Assembly (NCBI RefSeq): GCF_014201825.1
Contig: NZ_JACHFJ010000008.1
Span: forward strand, 1-64,000
Direction of reading: 5' to 3'
DNA length: 64,000 bases
Source of the DNA: Acidocella aromatica
GTDB taxonomy: Bacteria; Pseudomonadota; Alphaproteobacteria; Acetobacterales; Acetobacteraceae
In this document: positions 19,910-29,453 of the stretch, piece after piece
How the letters are laid out: each line of letters begins with the position of its first letter
How positions within the stretch are numbered: the first letter of the stretch is position 1
Notes under the pieces: generated by a model
What the model was told of the DNA's origin: nothing
The model's input: the letters and a program-made list of their open reading frames with translations, nothing else
Database searches by the model: none
Position numbers and translations under genes: made by a program

Positions 19910-20920
19910 CTACCTTCTGGCGGCGGAACGCGCGCGCGTCGCCAAGGCCAGAAGGGTCTGGCGGCAATAGGCTTGGTCGGGGATGTGCGTGGTCTTGCAC
20001 GCGGCCTCCGCGGCCAGGGCGGCGGCAATGGCCTGATCCAGCGCGGGCAGCGGCCAGAATCGCAACATCTTCTGCACCGCCGGTTGACGCTTGAAAAACA
20101 CAGGCGGGCGCATCCCGGCCATTGCCTCCTGGGCAGAAGCGCCTTGTGCCATCGCTCCCGCCGCCACACGCAGGCGCAGCAACTCGCCCAACAACACGCG
20201 GAGCAGCCCCACCGGGGCCGTGCCTTCCTCATAAGCCAAAGCCAGCGCCTTATCGGTCGCGGCTGGGTCGCCGGTCAGCGCGGCGTCTATGGCCTCACCC
20301 ATTGAGGTATCGCCGCCATCGGTCAGGGCGTCAGAGACATCCCCCAGGCTCAACGTCTTATTCTCACCGGCATAGAGGAACAGCACCTCCAGAGCCTGAG
20401 AGAGCGGGCCCTCTTCGCCGGAGAGATTCTGCCCACACCAAGCGGCGGCGTCCTGGTCGATGCTCACTCCCATGCCGCGCAGCCGGGCGCTGATGATCTG
20501 CGGCAGCTTCGCTGGTTCGATGGCATAGCAGGCGATCACCGCCACATCCGGCGATTTTTCCCCCAGCGCGCGCAACTTGGATTTGGGCGTTAACTCGCCC
20601 GCCTCCAAAATCACCAGCGCCTCGGGCGGGGTTTTCAGCAGGGTCTCCAGCGCCTTGACCAAAGGCTCATGCGCATCGCGCACCCGCACCACGCGCTTGC
20701 CCCCGGTCAGCGAAGCGGCCGAGGCCTCAGCCAGCAGCGTATCAGGTGCGGGATTGTTCAGTTCTGCGAAGCGGAACGGATCATTCAATGCCCCCGGTAC
20801 CGAGCGCGCCAGGGCTAGGCCGCGCTCCGCCACCAGTCCGGCATCCGGGCCATGCAGCAGAACAATTGGCGCCGCCGGGGTTTTCAGGAACGCATCGACG
20901 CGGCCCGCATCCAGCTTCAT
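19910..20920 (-). CDS. holA: DNA polymerase III delta subunit
   Basis: The clamp-loader subunit that opens the beta clamp. The N-terminus PIVLLHGPDAGLVAERG and the following ARSVPG and AEASAASLTGGKRVVRVRDA are typical of alphaproteobacterial HolA, and the 336 residues fit. The C-terminal collar domain carries few motifs. It overlaps lptE by 4 bases in the leuS-lptE-holA order, a standard proteobacterial operon. Confidence 0.92.
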   Translation of the reverse strand: MKLDAGRVDAFLKTPAAPIVLLHGPDAGLVAERGLALARSVPGALNDPFRFAELNNPAPDTLLAEASAASLTGGKRVVRVRDAHEPLVKALETLLKTPPEALVILEAGELTPKSKLRALGEKSPDVAVIACYAIEPAKLPQIISARLRGMGVSIDQDAAAWCGQNLSGEEGPLSQALEVLFLYAGENKTLSLGDVSDALTDGGDTSMGEAIDAALTGDPAATDKALALAYEEGTAPVGLLRVLLGELLRLRVAAGAMAQGASAQEAMAGMRPPVFFKRQPAVQKMLRFWPLPALDQAIAAALAAEAACKTTHIPDQAYCRQTLLALATRARSAARR

Positions 20921-21432
20921 GAGTTCGGATGGGCGCGGAACCAGGCGGCGATTTGCGCGGTGATTTGGGAAGCCACCTGATCTGCCAGCTCCTTATTCAC
21001 CGTGTCACCTTCCAGCGTGAGAGCGAAATATTGCTGGTCGATGATATTCTCGGCATTCACCGCCGTAGCGCTACCGGAGGCCAGCGGCTTGGAGGAATCC
21101 CCTATTGGGGTGAGCGTCCAACTCGCGGTGGCAGTAAGCCTGTTGCGGGTGGTTGCGGTATCCTGCAGCACGCCGATGCCGGTGGTGGCGATGCTGTAAT
21201 TCACGTTCAGCGAATACAGCTCCGTCACCGGTGCGCCGCTGGCATGCAGTTGCGTCTCCAGGCTCTCGCGCAGGATCTGCCCGGTGCGCTCGGGGATATT
21301 GCCCACGAAGACCTGATCCAGCTGGGCGCTGGCGGCACTGCCCGCCTGTCCGCCATACATCGGCGAAAAGCCGCAGGCGGACAGGCCGAGCAGAGCGGCG
21401 AGGGTGACGGGCTTAAGCAGGTTTGACGACAA
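20917..21432 (-). CDS. lptE: LPS-assembly lipoprotein LptE
   Basis: The outer-membrane lipoprotein that plugs LptD and helps insert LPS. A signal peptide ends in the lipobox LSAC with Cys20; GFSPMYGG directly after is the typical LptE start. The 171 residues fit. Overlap with leuS is 20 bases and with holA 4 bases, the common leuS-lptE-holA arrangement. The remaining sequence is variable, as usual. Confidence 0.9.
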   Translation of the reverse strand: MSSNLLKPVTLAALLGLSACGFSPMYGGQAGSAASAQLDQVFVGNIPERTGQILRESLETQLHASGAPVTELYSLNVNYSIATTGIGVLQDTATTRNRLTATASWTLTPIGDSSKPLASGSATAVNAENIIDQQYFALTLEGDTVNKELADQVASQITAQIAAWFRAHPNS

Positions 21433-23992
21433 AGTTCACGATCCTGTCCGGCACGTGGATTTGCTTGACAATGGTCTGCCCGGCGAGCGCTGTCGAGACC
21501 GCCTCGGCCGCCACCGCGATATTTTGCTCGGCCGGCTGACCGGCGGGCACGGTAATGGTGCCGCGCAGCTTGCCGTTCACCTGCACGGCGATCGTCACCT
21601 CATCCACGGTGAGCAGCGCCGGATCGGCCTTCGGCCACGGCTGCTGTGCCACCAAGCCAGCTCCGGGGTTCAGCTTGGCGAAGATGTCCTCAGCCAGATG
21701 CGGCATCATCGGTGCGACAAGCCGGGCGATGATGTCCATGGCCACGCGCCGGGCGTAAAGCAGGCTGGCATCCTCCGGCGTGGTGCCCGCCAGATTCCCG
21801 GCCAGTTCATAGATACGCGCCACGGCGAGGTTGAAGGCGAAGGTATCCAGCGCCTCGGTCACCGCCGCGATGCTCTTATGCGTCAGCTTCAGCAGCTTCT
21901 TCGCTTCACCCTCCAGCACGGCCGGAGCATCCACCACAGGCTCGCCGGCGATCAGCGCGCCCAAACGCGACAGGCGCTGCACGAAGCGAAACGAGCCCTG
22001 CACGCCGGTTTCGGTCCATTCCACATCGCGCTCGGGCGGATTGTCGGACAGCACGAACCAGCGAGCCGTATCGGCCCCGAAGCGCTCGACGATCACACCT
22101 GGATCCACGGTATTTCGTTTCGACTTCGACATTTTTTCGACACGCCCGACAGTCACCGGCAAGCCCGTGTCGCGGTGCTTGGCGCTATCGCCAGAACGAA
22201 TCACTTCGTCCGGATAAAGCCAGCGCCCGTCTACATCCTTGTAGGATTCATGCGTAACCATGCCCTGGGTGAACAGCCCGGCAAATGGCTCCTTAACCGA
22301 AACGTGTCCGGTACGTTCCATGGCGCGGGTGAAGAAGCGGGCATAGAGCAGATGCAAGATCGCATGCTCAATACCACCCACATACTGGTCCACCGGCAGC
22401 CAGTGCTTCACGGCGTCCACATTGGTGGGTGTTGCTGCACGTGGAGCGCAGAACCGGGCGAAGTACCAGGAGCTGTCAATGAAGGTGTCGAACGTATCGG
22501 TCTCGCGGGTGGCGGCAGCACCGCATTTGGGGCAATTCACATGCCGCCAAGTGGGGTGGTGGTCCAGCGGGTTGCCGGGTTTCTCGAAGCTCACATCCTT
22601 GGGCAGCGCCACGGGCAGCTGGTCATCCGGCACGGCCTGCGGGCCGCAGGCCTCGCAATGGATCACTGGGATCGGGCAGCCCCAATAGCGCTGACGGGAG
22701 ATGCCCCAGTCGCGCAGTCGCCAGTTGGTGACGGCCTTGCCCACCTTCATTGCCTCCAACTCGGCGATGGCCTGCTTCTTCGCCTCGGCGACCCTCAGTC
22801 CGGTGAGGAAGCCGGAATTAACGATATAGCCATCGCCATCCAGCGCCTTGCCTTGCAGCTCGGGCAGCGTGTCCGGGCTGGGGGAGACCACCACCGGAAT
22901 GGGCAGATCGTACTTGCTGGCGAATTCATAGTCGCGCTGGTCGCCGCAGGGGCAGCCGAAGATGGCGCCCGTGCCGTATTCCATCAGCACGAAATTGGCG
23001 ATCCAGACCGGGTAATCCTGGCCGGTGAACGGGTTCTTCACCTTCAGCCCAGTGAAGAAGCCTTTCTTCTCGGCGGTCTCGATCGCCGCCTCGGACGTTC
23101 CCTGGCTGGCGCACTCGGCGAGGAAGGCCGCAGCCTCGGCATTGCCAGCGGCCACCGCCTTGGCGATGGGATGTTCCGGCGCGATGGCCAGAAACGACAT
23201 GCCAAACAACGTATCTGGGCGCGTCGTATAAACGGTGACGTTCTCGATGCCATCCACCGGCTGGGTGAGCGGGAAGGTGACTTCCGCGCCCTGGCTGAAG
23301 CCGATCCAGTTCTCCTGCATCAGTTTCACGCGCTCGGGCCAGCGCTCCAGCGTTTTCAGCCCATCCAGCAGCTCAGGTGCGAAATCGGTGATGCGCAGGA
23401 ACCACTGCGAGAGCTGTTTCTTCTCCACAATAGCGCCAGAGCGCCAGCCGCGCCCGTCGATAACCTGCTCATTCGCCAGCACGGTCATATCCACCGGGTC
23501 CCAGTTCACATAGCCGCCGCGCCGCTCCACCAGCCCGGATTTCCAGAAATCCAGGAAGATCTTCTGCTGCTGGCCGTAATAGTCAGGGTCGCAGGTGGCG
23601 ATCTCACGGTCCCAGTCCAGCGAGAAACCCATGCGCTTCAGCTCGGCGCGCATATTGGCGATATTGGCGTAGGTCCAGCTTGCTGGATCAGCGTTGTTCT
23701 CGCGCGCGGCGTTCTCGGCGGGCAGGCCGAAGGCGTCCCAGCCCATCGGGTGCAGCACATCGAAACCCTGAGCCCGCTTGTAGCGCGCCACCACGTCGCC
23801 CAGCGTGTAGTTGCGCACATGGCCCATATGGATTTTCCCCGACGGGTAGGGGAACATCTCCAGCACATAATACTTAGGCTTGTCGCCAGCGGGCACGTCC
23901 TCGGCCTTGAAGCAGCCGGCCTGCTCCCATTGCGCCTGCCAATGCGGCTCGGAGAGGGAAAAATCGTAGCGGGTGGTTTCGGTGTCTGACAT
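21413..23992 (-). CDS. leuS: Leucyl-tRNA synthetase
   Basis: Charges tRNA-Leu. The class I HIGH site reads HMGH in [14 protein letters not shown] near residue 50, and KMSKS appears as [14 protein letters not shown]. The editing (CP1) domain is present around residues 230-430 with TTRPDTLFG. The ATG at 23992 is preferred over the upstream in-frame ATG at 24028 because the protein then begins [13 protein letters not shown], and AGGG lies just before it. About 859 residues, full length. Confidence 0.97.
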   Translation of the reverse strand: MSDTETTRYDFSLSEPHWQAQWEQAGCFKAEDVPAGDKPKYYVLEMFPYPSGKIHMGHVRNYTLGDVVARYKRAQGFDVLHPMGWDAFGLPAENAARENNADPASWTYANIANMRAELKRMGFSLDWDREIATCDPDYYGQQQKIFLDFWKSGLVERRGGYVNWDPVDMTVLANEQVIDGRGWRSGAIVEKKQLSQWFLRITDFAPELLDGLKTLERWPERVKLMQENWIGFSQGAEVTFPLTQPVDGIENVTVYTTRPDTLFGMSFLAIAPEHPIAKAVAAGNAEAAAFLAECASQGTSEAAIETAEKKGFFTGLKVKNPFTGQDYPVWIANFVLMEYGTGAIFGCPCGDQRDYEFASKYDLPIPVVVSPSPDTLPELQGKALDGDGYIVNSGFLTGLRVAEAKKQAIAELEAMKVGKAVTNWRLRDWGISRQRYWGCPIPVIHCEACGPQAVPDDQLPVALPKDVSFEKPGNPLDHHPTWRHVNCPKCGAAATRETDTFDTFIDSSWYFARFCAPRAATPTNVDAVKHWLPVDQYVGGIEHAILHLLYARFFTRAMERTGHVSVKEPFAGLFTQGMVTHESYKDVDGRWLYPDEVIRSGDSAKHRDTGLPVTVGRVEKMSKSKRNTVDPGVIVERFGADTARWFVLSDNPPERDVEWTETGVQGSFRFVQRLSRLGALIAGEPVVDAPAVLEGEAKKLLKLTHKSIAAVTEALDTFAFNLAVARIYELAGNLAGTTPEDASLLYARRVAMDIIARLVAPMMPHLAEDIFAKLNPGAGLVAQQPWPKADPALLTVDEVTIAVQVNGKLRGTITVPAGQPAEQNIAVAAEAVSTALAGQTIVKQIHVPDRIVNFVVKPA

Positions 23993-24036
23993 GGCCCTGT
24001 CTTTAATCTCGCCCCCAGGCCGCGCCAAGGGGCGGA

Positions 24037-24816
24037 CTACATGGTTGAATTGAACTCGCCGCCGTCGAGCAGGATGTTCTGGCCGACGATGAATCCGGCA
24101 TGGGCCGAGCAGAGAAAGGCGCAGGCCGCACCAAATTCCGCCGGATTGCCAACGCGCCGGGCCGGTATCCTCGCCGCCCAGGCCGCCATGCCCCGCTCGG
24201 CGGCCTGGTTGTCGATTTCCGGGCCAGGGGAGAGATTGCGCCGCAAACGGCCTGTATCGAACGGGCCGGGCAATATATTATTGATGATGACATTGGCCCA
24301 GGCGACCTCGCGCGAAACCCCGGCGACGAAGCCGGTAAGCCCCGTGCGGGCGGTGTTCGAGAGCGTGAGCCCCTGCATCGGCGCCTTCACCGCCGCCGAG
24401 GTGATGTTGACGATCCGCCCGAAGCGCCGGGCCACCATTCCGTCCACCACGGCGCGGATCAGCGCGATGGGTGTGAGCATGTTGGCGTTCAGCGCCGCCT
24501 GCCACTGCACATCTGTGAACTGGCGGAAATCGCCCGATGGCGGGCCACCGGCATTGGTGACGAGAATATCCGGCGCCGGACATACGGCCAGCGCCGCCGC
24601 CCGGCCTTCCTCGGTGGTGATATCCCCGGCCGCTATGGTGATTTTGGCCCCGGTTTCGGCGCGCAGGCGGTCCGCCGCCGCTTCCAGCTTCACCACATCG
24701 CGCCCGGTAATGGTTACCGCCACGCCTTCATGCGCCAGGGCGTTGGCGCAGGCATAGCCCAGCCCGGCGCTAGCGCCGCAAACCAGGGCATTACGGCCGG
24801 AAATCCCTAAATCCAT
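24037..24816 (-). CDS. SDR family protein lacking the usual Tyr-Lys pair
   Basis: A Rossmann-fold short-chain dehydrogenase/reductase relative of 259 residues. The cofactor loop [10 protein letters not shown] is near residue 14 and NAGGP near residue 89. Where SDRs normally carry Tyr-x3-Lys, the sequence is LSNTART, so both catalytic residues are replaced by Asn and Arg; the serine region ITSAAVK is present. I recall a subgroup of SDRs with this pattern, usually annotated as 3-oxoacyl-ACP reductase-like, whose reaction is unclear. Binding without standard catalysis, or different chemistry, is possible. It is separated from the PPDK regulator by a hairpin repeat. Confidence 0.82.
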   Translation of the reverse strand: MDLGISGRNALVCGASAGLGYACANALAHEGVAVTITGRDVVKLEAAADRLRAETGAKITIAAGDITTEEGRAAALAVCPAPDILVTNAGGPPSGDFRQFTDVQWQAALNANMLTPIALIRAVVDGMVARRFGRIVNITSAAVKAPMQGLTLSNTARTGLTGFVAGVSREVAWANVIINNILPGPFDTGRLRRNLSPGPEIDNQAAERGMAAWAARIPARRVGNPAEFGAACAFLCSAHAGFIVGQNILLDGGEFNSTM

Positions 24817-24824
24817 CTGCCGCT

Positions 24825-24897
24825 CCTCAACAACATATTGAATAAGCTAGTAAAATTTCGCAGCTTTTTGAAAAAAAGCTGCACCAAAAACTTTTAT
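24825..24897 (-). repeat. Hairpin repeat family, copy A (one hairpin)
   Basis: Read on the minus strand it shares the left end (AAAAGTTTTTGGTGC) and right end (CTTATTCAA then GTTGTT) with copies at 29.2 and 52.5 kb, but has only the first hairpin. The stem is GCAGCTTTTT paired with AAAAAGCTGC (24860-24882). It contains the stop codon of the PPDK regulator gene and can serve as its terminator. Confidence 0.75.
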
Positions 24898-25760
24898 GCC
24901 TCTCCTGTTTGCGCCTTCTCGTGTTTGGCGTGCCAGTTATCCATCAGTTTGAGCACGGTGGCTGCTGTTTCCTCGATGGAGCGGCGGGTCACGTCGATGG
25001 TCGGCCAGCCGCGCGCATTGCACATGCGCCGCGCCCAGAGCAGTTCCTTTTCAACAGCCTCGTAATCCACATAGGCGGTATTATCGGCGCGGGCGAAGCC
25101 CGCCTCAGACCCGACGCCGATCAATTGCAACCGGTGACGGCGGATATCGATCAACGATTTTGGGTCGATGGTCAGGCCGATCACAGGGCAGGGCGGATCG
25201 ATGAGCAGTTCCGGCGGCTCGATTCCCGGCACCAGCGGCACATTCAGCGCCTTGATGCCGCGATTGGCGAGATAAAAACAAGTCGGCGTCTTGGAGGAGC
25301 GGGAAACACCCACCAGCACCACGTCCGCCTCCCGGATACCGCGCGTCGCCTGCCCGTCATCATGGCTGATGACGTAATGCATGGCGTCAATCCGGCGAAA
25401 ATAATCGGCGTCCAGCACATATTGGCGGCCAGGCTTGTGCTTGGCCGGAGCGCCGAACTCCGCCTGGAGCATCTCCAGCACCGGGTCCAGCACATGCAGC
25501 AGCTTCACCCCCAGCCGGGCGCAGGCTTCGTCCAGCTCGTGGCGCAGGGCGTTATCCACAAGCGAGCACAGCACCGGTCCGGGCTCGGCCTGAATACCCT
25601 CCAGAACCCTGTGCAGCTGCAGCCGCGAGCGGATCAGCGACCAGCGATGATAGTTCACCTGGCTTTCGTCGAACTGCGCCACAGCGGCCCGCGCCAGGCT
25701 GTTCAAAGTATCCCCGGTAGCGTCGGATATCAGGTGTATATTGAGCTTATCGCTGTCCAT
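24894..25760 (-). CDS. ppsR: Pyruvate, phosphate dikinase regulatory protein (bifunctional kinase/phosphotransferase)
   Basis: DUF299/PPDK-regulatory-protein family, which switches PPDK or PEP synthase on and off by ADP-dependent phosphorylation and phosphate-dependent dephosphorylation. Signatures are [16 protein letters not shown] at the N-terminus, the P-loop [10 protein letters not shown] near residue 155 and [17 protein letters not shown]. The 288 residues fit. It diverges from hemE across the probable origin, and its stop codon lies inside hairpin repeat copy A. Confidence 0.93.
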   Translation of the reverse strand: MDSDKLNIHLISDATGDTLNSLARAAVAQFDESQVNYHRWSLIRSRLQLHRVLEGIQAEPGPVLCSLVDNALRHELDEACARLGVKLLHVLDPVLEMLQAEFGAPAKHKPGRQYVLDADYFRRIDAMHYVISHDDGQATRGIREADVVLVGVSRSSKTPTCFYLANRGIKALNVPLVPGIEPPELLIDPPCPVIGLTIDPKSLIDIRRHRLQLIGVGSEAGFARADNTAYVDYEAVEKELLWARRMCNARGWPTIDVTRRSIEETAATVLKLMDNWHAKHEKAQTGEA

Positions 25761-26043
25761 AACACTGTTAATAGCGTGGATTACTTTGCCCTGCGTCCCC
25801 CTTTTTCAGAAAACCGGGGATAAAATGGAAGTTCCGTGAACACGGGATAAATTGAAGCGGGTTCTCCCCAGAAATGTGGATAACCAGGGGAGATATGTAA
25901 AAAACAGCAGCTTACCGCTTGTTTTTCGATGTGGATAACTTTGTGGATTTGCGGATGAACTAGGTTAACCCCCGTTATCCACAGGGTACAACCCCTCCTT
26001 CTAAAACCTTTAAAGAGAAAAGGATTAGGTTTAGGCGGTGTGT
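25761..26043. other. Probable chromosomal replication origin (oriC)
   Basis: The gap between ppsR and hemE has three perfect 9-base DnaA boxes (TTATCCACA or its complement TGTGGATAA) at 25875-25883, 25930-25938 and 25975-25983. A degenerate one, TGTGGATTT, is at 25942-25950, and weaker GGGATAA sites lie near 25816 and 25844. The segment is AT-richer than its surroundings, with A/T tracts near 25895 and 26003. In Caulobacter and relatives the origin lies next to hemE. Flanking genes point away on both sides and parAB is 6 kb away. I see no unambiguous CtrA site. Confidence 0.85.
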
Positions 26044-27054
26044 ATGAAATTGCTCCAAGCCTTGAACGGCGAGCCTGTATGGCCGCCACCGGTGTGGCTC
26101 ATGCGCCAAGCCGGGCGTTATCTGCCGGAATACCGCGCCACCCGTGCCGAGGCCGGGGATTTCATCCGCCTGTGCTTGAACCCGGCTTTGGCCACGGAAG
26201 TGACCCTGCAGCCGATCCGCAAATTCGGGTTCGATGCGGCGATTTTGTTCTCGGATATTCTGATCCTGCCCATGGCTTTGGGTCAGGGCCTGCGTTTTGC
26301 CGAGGGCGAGGGCCCACGCCTGCCGCCATTGGAAACTGTGGATATCTTGGACCCGGCCAAAGCGCCGGATGTCTACGCCCCCGTTATTGAGACAGTCCGC
26401 AGGCTCAAGACGGAATTACCGACCGAGACCGCCTTGATCGGCTTTGCCGGCGGTCCGGCGACGGTCGCCTGCTATATGCTGGACGGTCAGGGTGGCGGTG
26501 ATTTCCCCCGCACGCGCCGATTGGCTTATGAAAAACCGGATTTCGTCTCGGATGTGCTGAATATCCTGGTGGATGCCACGATCGCCTATCTCTCGGCGCA
26601 GATCGAGGCCGGGGCGGATTGCGTGATGCTGTTCGAGAGCTGGGCGGGAATTTTCCCGGCACAACAATTCCGCGATCTGGTGATAGCCCCCAATAAGCGC
26701 ATCACCGCGGCGCTGAAAGAGCGTTATCCAGGCGTCAAAATCATAGGTTTTCCGCGCCTAGCCGGGCTGATGCTCGGCGAATATGCACGCGAATCGGGGG
26801 TTGATGCGGTTGGGCTGGATACGGTCACCGATATCGAAAACGCCGTCGTCGCTTGCCCGGAAGGCACGGTGTTTCAGGGCAATCTGGACCCGTTGCTGCT
26901 GAAACTGGGCGGCGAGGCGATGGAAGCGGCGACGCGCAAGTTGCTCGCCACGGTGAAAAACCGCCCCCATATCTTCAATCTTGGCCATGGCATCACCCCG
27001 GATGTGCCGGAAGCGAATGTGGTGCGGTTAATGGAGATCATACGTTCCGCATGA
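26044..27054 (+). CDS. hemE: Uroporphyrinogen decarboxylase
   Basis: Decarboxylates uroporphyrinogen III to coproporphyrinogen III in haem synthesis. The family motif PPVWLMRQAGRYLPEYR lies near residues 15-31 and contains the substrate-binding arginines. ILFSDILILPMALG holds the catalytic aspartate, and GHGITPDVPEANV is at the end. ATG 26044 is preferred over a GTG two codons upstream. The 336 residues are slightly short but complete. It overlaps hemH by ATGA. Confidence 0.96.
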   Translation: MKLLQALNGEPVWPPPVWLMRQAGRYLPEYRATRAEAGDFIRLCLNPALATEVTLQPIRKFGFDAAILFSDILILPMALGQGLRFAEGEGPRLPPLETVDILDPAKAPDVYAPVIETVRRLKTELPTETALIGFAGGPATVACYMLDGQGGGDFPRTRRLAYEKPDFVSDVLNILVDATIAYLSAQIEAGADCVMLFESWAGIFPAQQFRDLVIAPNKRITAALKERYPGVKIIGFPRLAGLMLGEYARESGVDAVGLDTVTDIENAVVACPEGTVFQGNLDPLLLKLGGEAMEAATRKLLATVKNRPHIFNLGHGITPDVPEANVVRLMEIIRSA

Positions 27055-28073
27055 AGACAGCGGTTATTCTGTTCAATCTGGGTGGGCCGGATAGTCTGGA
27101 GGCAGTCAAACCCTTCCGGGTCAATCTGTTCTCGGACAAGGCGATCATCCGCGCGCCGATTTTCATCCGCTTCTGGCTGGCGCGGTTCATTGCCGCGCGC
27201 TCGGCCAAGGCGGCGGAGCAGAATTATGCGCTGATGGGCGGCAAATCGCCGCTGCTGGAGCTGACGCAGCAGCAGGCAAGGACGCTCGAAGGGGTTTTGG
27301 GCGGGGAGCATAAATGCTTCGTCGCCATGCGCTATTGGCACCCGTTCGCCCGGGATGTGGCGCGGGAGGTGAAGGCCTGGAACCCGGACAGGATTCTGCT
27401 CCTGCCGCTTTATCCGCAGTTTTCCACCACCACCACCGGGTCTTCGCTCAACGATTGGCGCGAGGCGGCGGCCAAGGCGGGGCTGGCCAAGCCGACCACC
27501 ACGCTGTGCTGCTGGCATGACGACGCGGCTTACTGCGCCGCGACGGCGGCTTTGGTGGATGAAAGCATCGCGGAGGCCAAGGCGAAGCTGCCGGGTTCCA
27601 AAATCCGCCTGCTGTTCTCCGCTCATGGCCTGCCGGAGAGCATCGTGAAGGCTGGTGATCCCTACCAGATGCAGGTTGAAGCCACCGTTTCCGGCGTCAT
27701 GGCCCGGCTCAGGGACAAAACCGTGGAGCCTCTGGTGTGCTACCAGTCCCGTGCCACGCCGCAGAAATGGCTGGAGCCGAGTACGATCGACGCCATCGAG
27801 CAGGCGGGGCGGGATGGCGTGGCCGTCGTCGTCGTGCCCATCGCTTTTGTCTCCGACCATATCGAGACCCTGGTGGAGCTGGATATCGAGAACCGCCATA
27901 TCGCGGAAAAAGCCGGGGTTCCGGGTTATTTCCGGGTAAAGGCGCAGAATTCAGACCCCGCCTTCATCGCCGCGCTGGCGGGCATTGTCCGCCGTGCCGA
28001 GGGCCCCGGACTATGCCGGGGCGGCTCGCTCTGCGGCCCGTCACACAAGGATTGCCCGTTCAATGCCGCCTGA
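27051..28073 (+). CDS. hemH: Ferrochelatase
   Basis: Inserts ferrous iron into protoporphyrin IX. The N-terminus AVILFNLGGPDSLEAV is typical; the active histidine is in LLFSAHGLPESIV and the acidic partner region is AFVSDHIETLVELDIE. The 340-residue protein ends in a cysteine-rich tail, GLCRGGSLCGPSHKDC, which resembles the tail that binds a 2Fe-2S cluster in some alphaproteobacterial ferrochelatases. The ATG overlaps the hemE stop. Confidence 0.95.
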   Translation: MKTAVILFNLGGPDSLEAVKPFRVNLFSDKAIIRAPIFIRFWLARFIAARSAKAAEQNYALMGGKSPLLELTQQQARTLEGVLGGEHKCFVAMRYWHPFARDVAREVKAWNPDRILLLPLYPQFSTTTTGSSLNDWREAAAKAGLAKPTTTLCCWHDDAAYCAATAALVDESIAEAKAKLPGSKIRLLFSAHGLPESIVKAGDPYQMQVEATVSGVMARLRDKTVEPLVCYQSRATPQKWLEPSTIDAIEQAGRDGVAVVVVPIAFVSDHIETLVELDIENRHIAEKAGVPGYFRVKAQNSDPAFIAALAGIVRRAEGPGLCRGGSLCGPSHKDCPFNAA

Positions 28074-28722
28074 GCTGATTATTTTCGACTGCGATGGCGT
28101 GCTGATCGACAGTGAAGGCGTGGCCTCCCTGGTGATTTCACGTGAGCTGACAGGCATGGGCTGGCCCATGGATGCCGATGAGGCAATGCACACCTTCATT
28201 GGCATGTCGATTGCCGACATGGTGCCGATGATCGAGGCGCGGCTGAACCGTAAGTTGCATGATACCTGGCGGCCGGAGTTGGCGGAAAAGCTGGTTGTGG
28301 CGCTGGGCGAGGATTCCAAGCTGATTCCCGGTGCGGACACGCTGCTGACGCGGGTGAATGAGCTGGGCATCGACTGGCGGGTGGCGAGCAATTCCTCGGA
28401 CGAGGAGATGGCGGTGAAATTCGCCCGCACCGGGCTTTTACCGCTTACCAAGGGGCGGACACATTCGGCGTCCAGCGTGATTGCGCGTGGCGGGCGGCCA
28501 AAACCGGCGCCGGATGTGTTTCTCGCCGCCGCCGCCTCGGCCAAGGTCGAGCCAGCACGATGCATCGTGCTGGAGGATAGTCGCCTCGGCGTGACCGGCG
28601 CGGTGGCCGCGGGCATGACCTGCTACGGCTTTGCGCCGCATGGCGGAGGCGAAATGTTGCTCGATGCCGGGGCCAAGGCCGTGTTTTCGGACCTGCACGA
28701 GATCTTTGGAGTCCTGGCATGA
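28063..28722 (+). CDS. HAD family phosphatase
   Basis: A haloacid dehalogenase-like hydrolase of the phosphoglycolate phosphatase/beta-phosphoglucomutase type. Motif I is FDCDGVLIDSE near residue 8; ASNSS is motif II, the lysine of motif III is in RPKPAPDVF, and LEDSRLGV is motif IV. The 219 residues have a helical cap between motifs I and II. ATG 28063 is chosen over a longer overlapping frame because it starts directly before the first HAD strand. It sits between hemH and hemJ with overlaps on both sides; its substrate is unknown. Confidence 0.88.
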   Translation: MPPELIIFDCDGVLIDSEGVASLVISRELTGMGWPMDADEAMHTFIGMSIADMVPMIEARLNRKLHDTWRPELAEKLVVALGEDSKLIPGADTLLTRVNELGIDWRVASNSSDEEMAVKFARTGLLPLTKGRTHSASSVIARGGRPKPAPDVFLAAAASAKVEPARCIVLEDSRLGVTGAVAAGMTCYGFAPHGGGEMLLDAGAKAVFSDLHEIFGVLA

Positions 28723-29162
28723 TCATTCCCGCTTTGGCGCCTGTCTTCCATTGGGTGCTGGCTTTCCACGTCATCAGCTTTACGGCCTGGATGGCGGGGA
28801 TGTTCTACCTGCCGCGCCTGTATGTGTATCACTGCCAGACGACCCCTGGCACGGCGGAATCCGAGCGGTTCAAGGTGATGGAGGTGAAGCTCCTGCGCCT
28901 GATCATCAACCCGGCGATGATCTCGACCTGGATTTTCGGCATCCTGCTCGTTCTCACCCCCGGCGCGGTGAACTGGCACGCCGCTTGGTGGTGGACCAAG
29001 CTCACCTGCGTGGTGCTGATGACCGTGTTCCACGCCTTCCTCTCGCGCTGGCGCAAGGATTTCCTCAACGACCGCAACAAGCGCCCGGAGCGGTTCTACC
29101 GCATTGCCAACGAGGTCCCGACCATCCTGTTCATCATCATCGTGCTCTGCGTGGTGGTATAA
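28719..29162 (+). CDS. hemJ: Protoporphyrinogen IX oxidase HemJ
   Basis: The membrane enzyme of the UPF0093 family that oxidises protoporphyrinogen IX, replacing HemG or HemY in many alphaproteobacteria. Four transmembrane segments are visible in 147 residues. Conserved histidines lie in WVLAFHVISFTAWMAG and LYVYHC. It overlaps the HAD gene by ATGA and ends the haem operon; a hairpin repeat follows. Confidence 0.92.
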   Translation: MIIPALAPVFHWVLAFHVISFTAWMAGMFYLPRLYVYHCQTTPGTAESERFKVMEVKLLRLIINPAMISTWIFGILLVLTPGAVNWHAAWWWTKLTCVVLMTVFHAFLSRWRKDFLNDRNKRPERFYRIANEVPTILFIIIVLCVVV

Positions 29163-29170
29163 AAACCAAA

Positions 29171-29284
29171 GTTACAAAAGTTTTTGGTGCAGCTTTTTTC
29201 AAAAAGCCGCGAAAAATGCCCCTTTTTTTGAAGAAGGGCGCCACCAAAACTTCTGTTTATTTATTTAAATCGTTGTTTTGAATA
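29171..29284 (+). repeat. Hairpin repeat family, copy B (two hairpins)
   Basis: A downstream element of hemJ. The left half has AAAAGTTTTTGGTGCAGC followed by a hairpin with AAAAAGCCGC. The right half has a second T/A-rich hairpin (GCCCC...AAGGGC), then the mirror GCCACCAAAACTT and an AT-rich end with GTTGTTTTGA. The same parts in the same order occur at 52.5 kb. It can stop hemJ transcripts. The other bases between hemJ and pyc show no gene; the pyc promoter must lie in 29285-29440. Confidence 0.75.
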
Positions 29285-29453
29285 ATCTCGGAATTCTCCA
29301 TTCATGCAAAATACTTTTGTCAATAAAGGAAAAATCATAGGGCTAAGTGGTCAAATTTAGGGCAATGACCATTGCTGCCTCGACCTGACTATCGTTACAA
29401 ACGACCCTGGAGCCGGGTTTTTGGGCATAAACCCGTGTGTAGGGAGTAAAGAC

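Noticed and set aside
22433-22448. A CACGTG site inside leuS as a fifth parS
   Set aside because: TGCTGCACGTGGAGCG is not a palindrome beyond the core: the C-to-G change and the last base break symmetry. It could still bind weakly.
21404-23989. An 861-codon plus-strand frame opposite leuS
   Set aside because: It mirrors the leuS coding strand and has no recognisable domains.
25761-26043. CtrA-binding sites in the origin region
   Set aside because: TTAA occurs near 25769 and 25965 but no TTAA-N7-TTAA pair with proper spacing is present.
28129-28150. TTTCACGTGAGC in the HAD gene as parS
   Set aside because: Only the inner bases match; outer arms do not pair.
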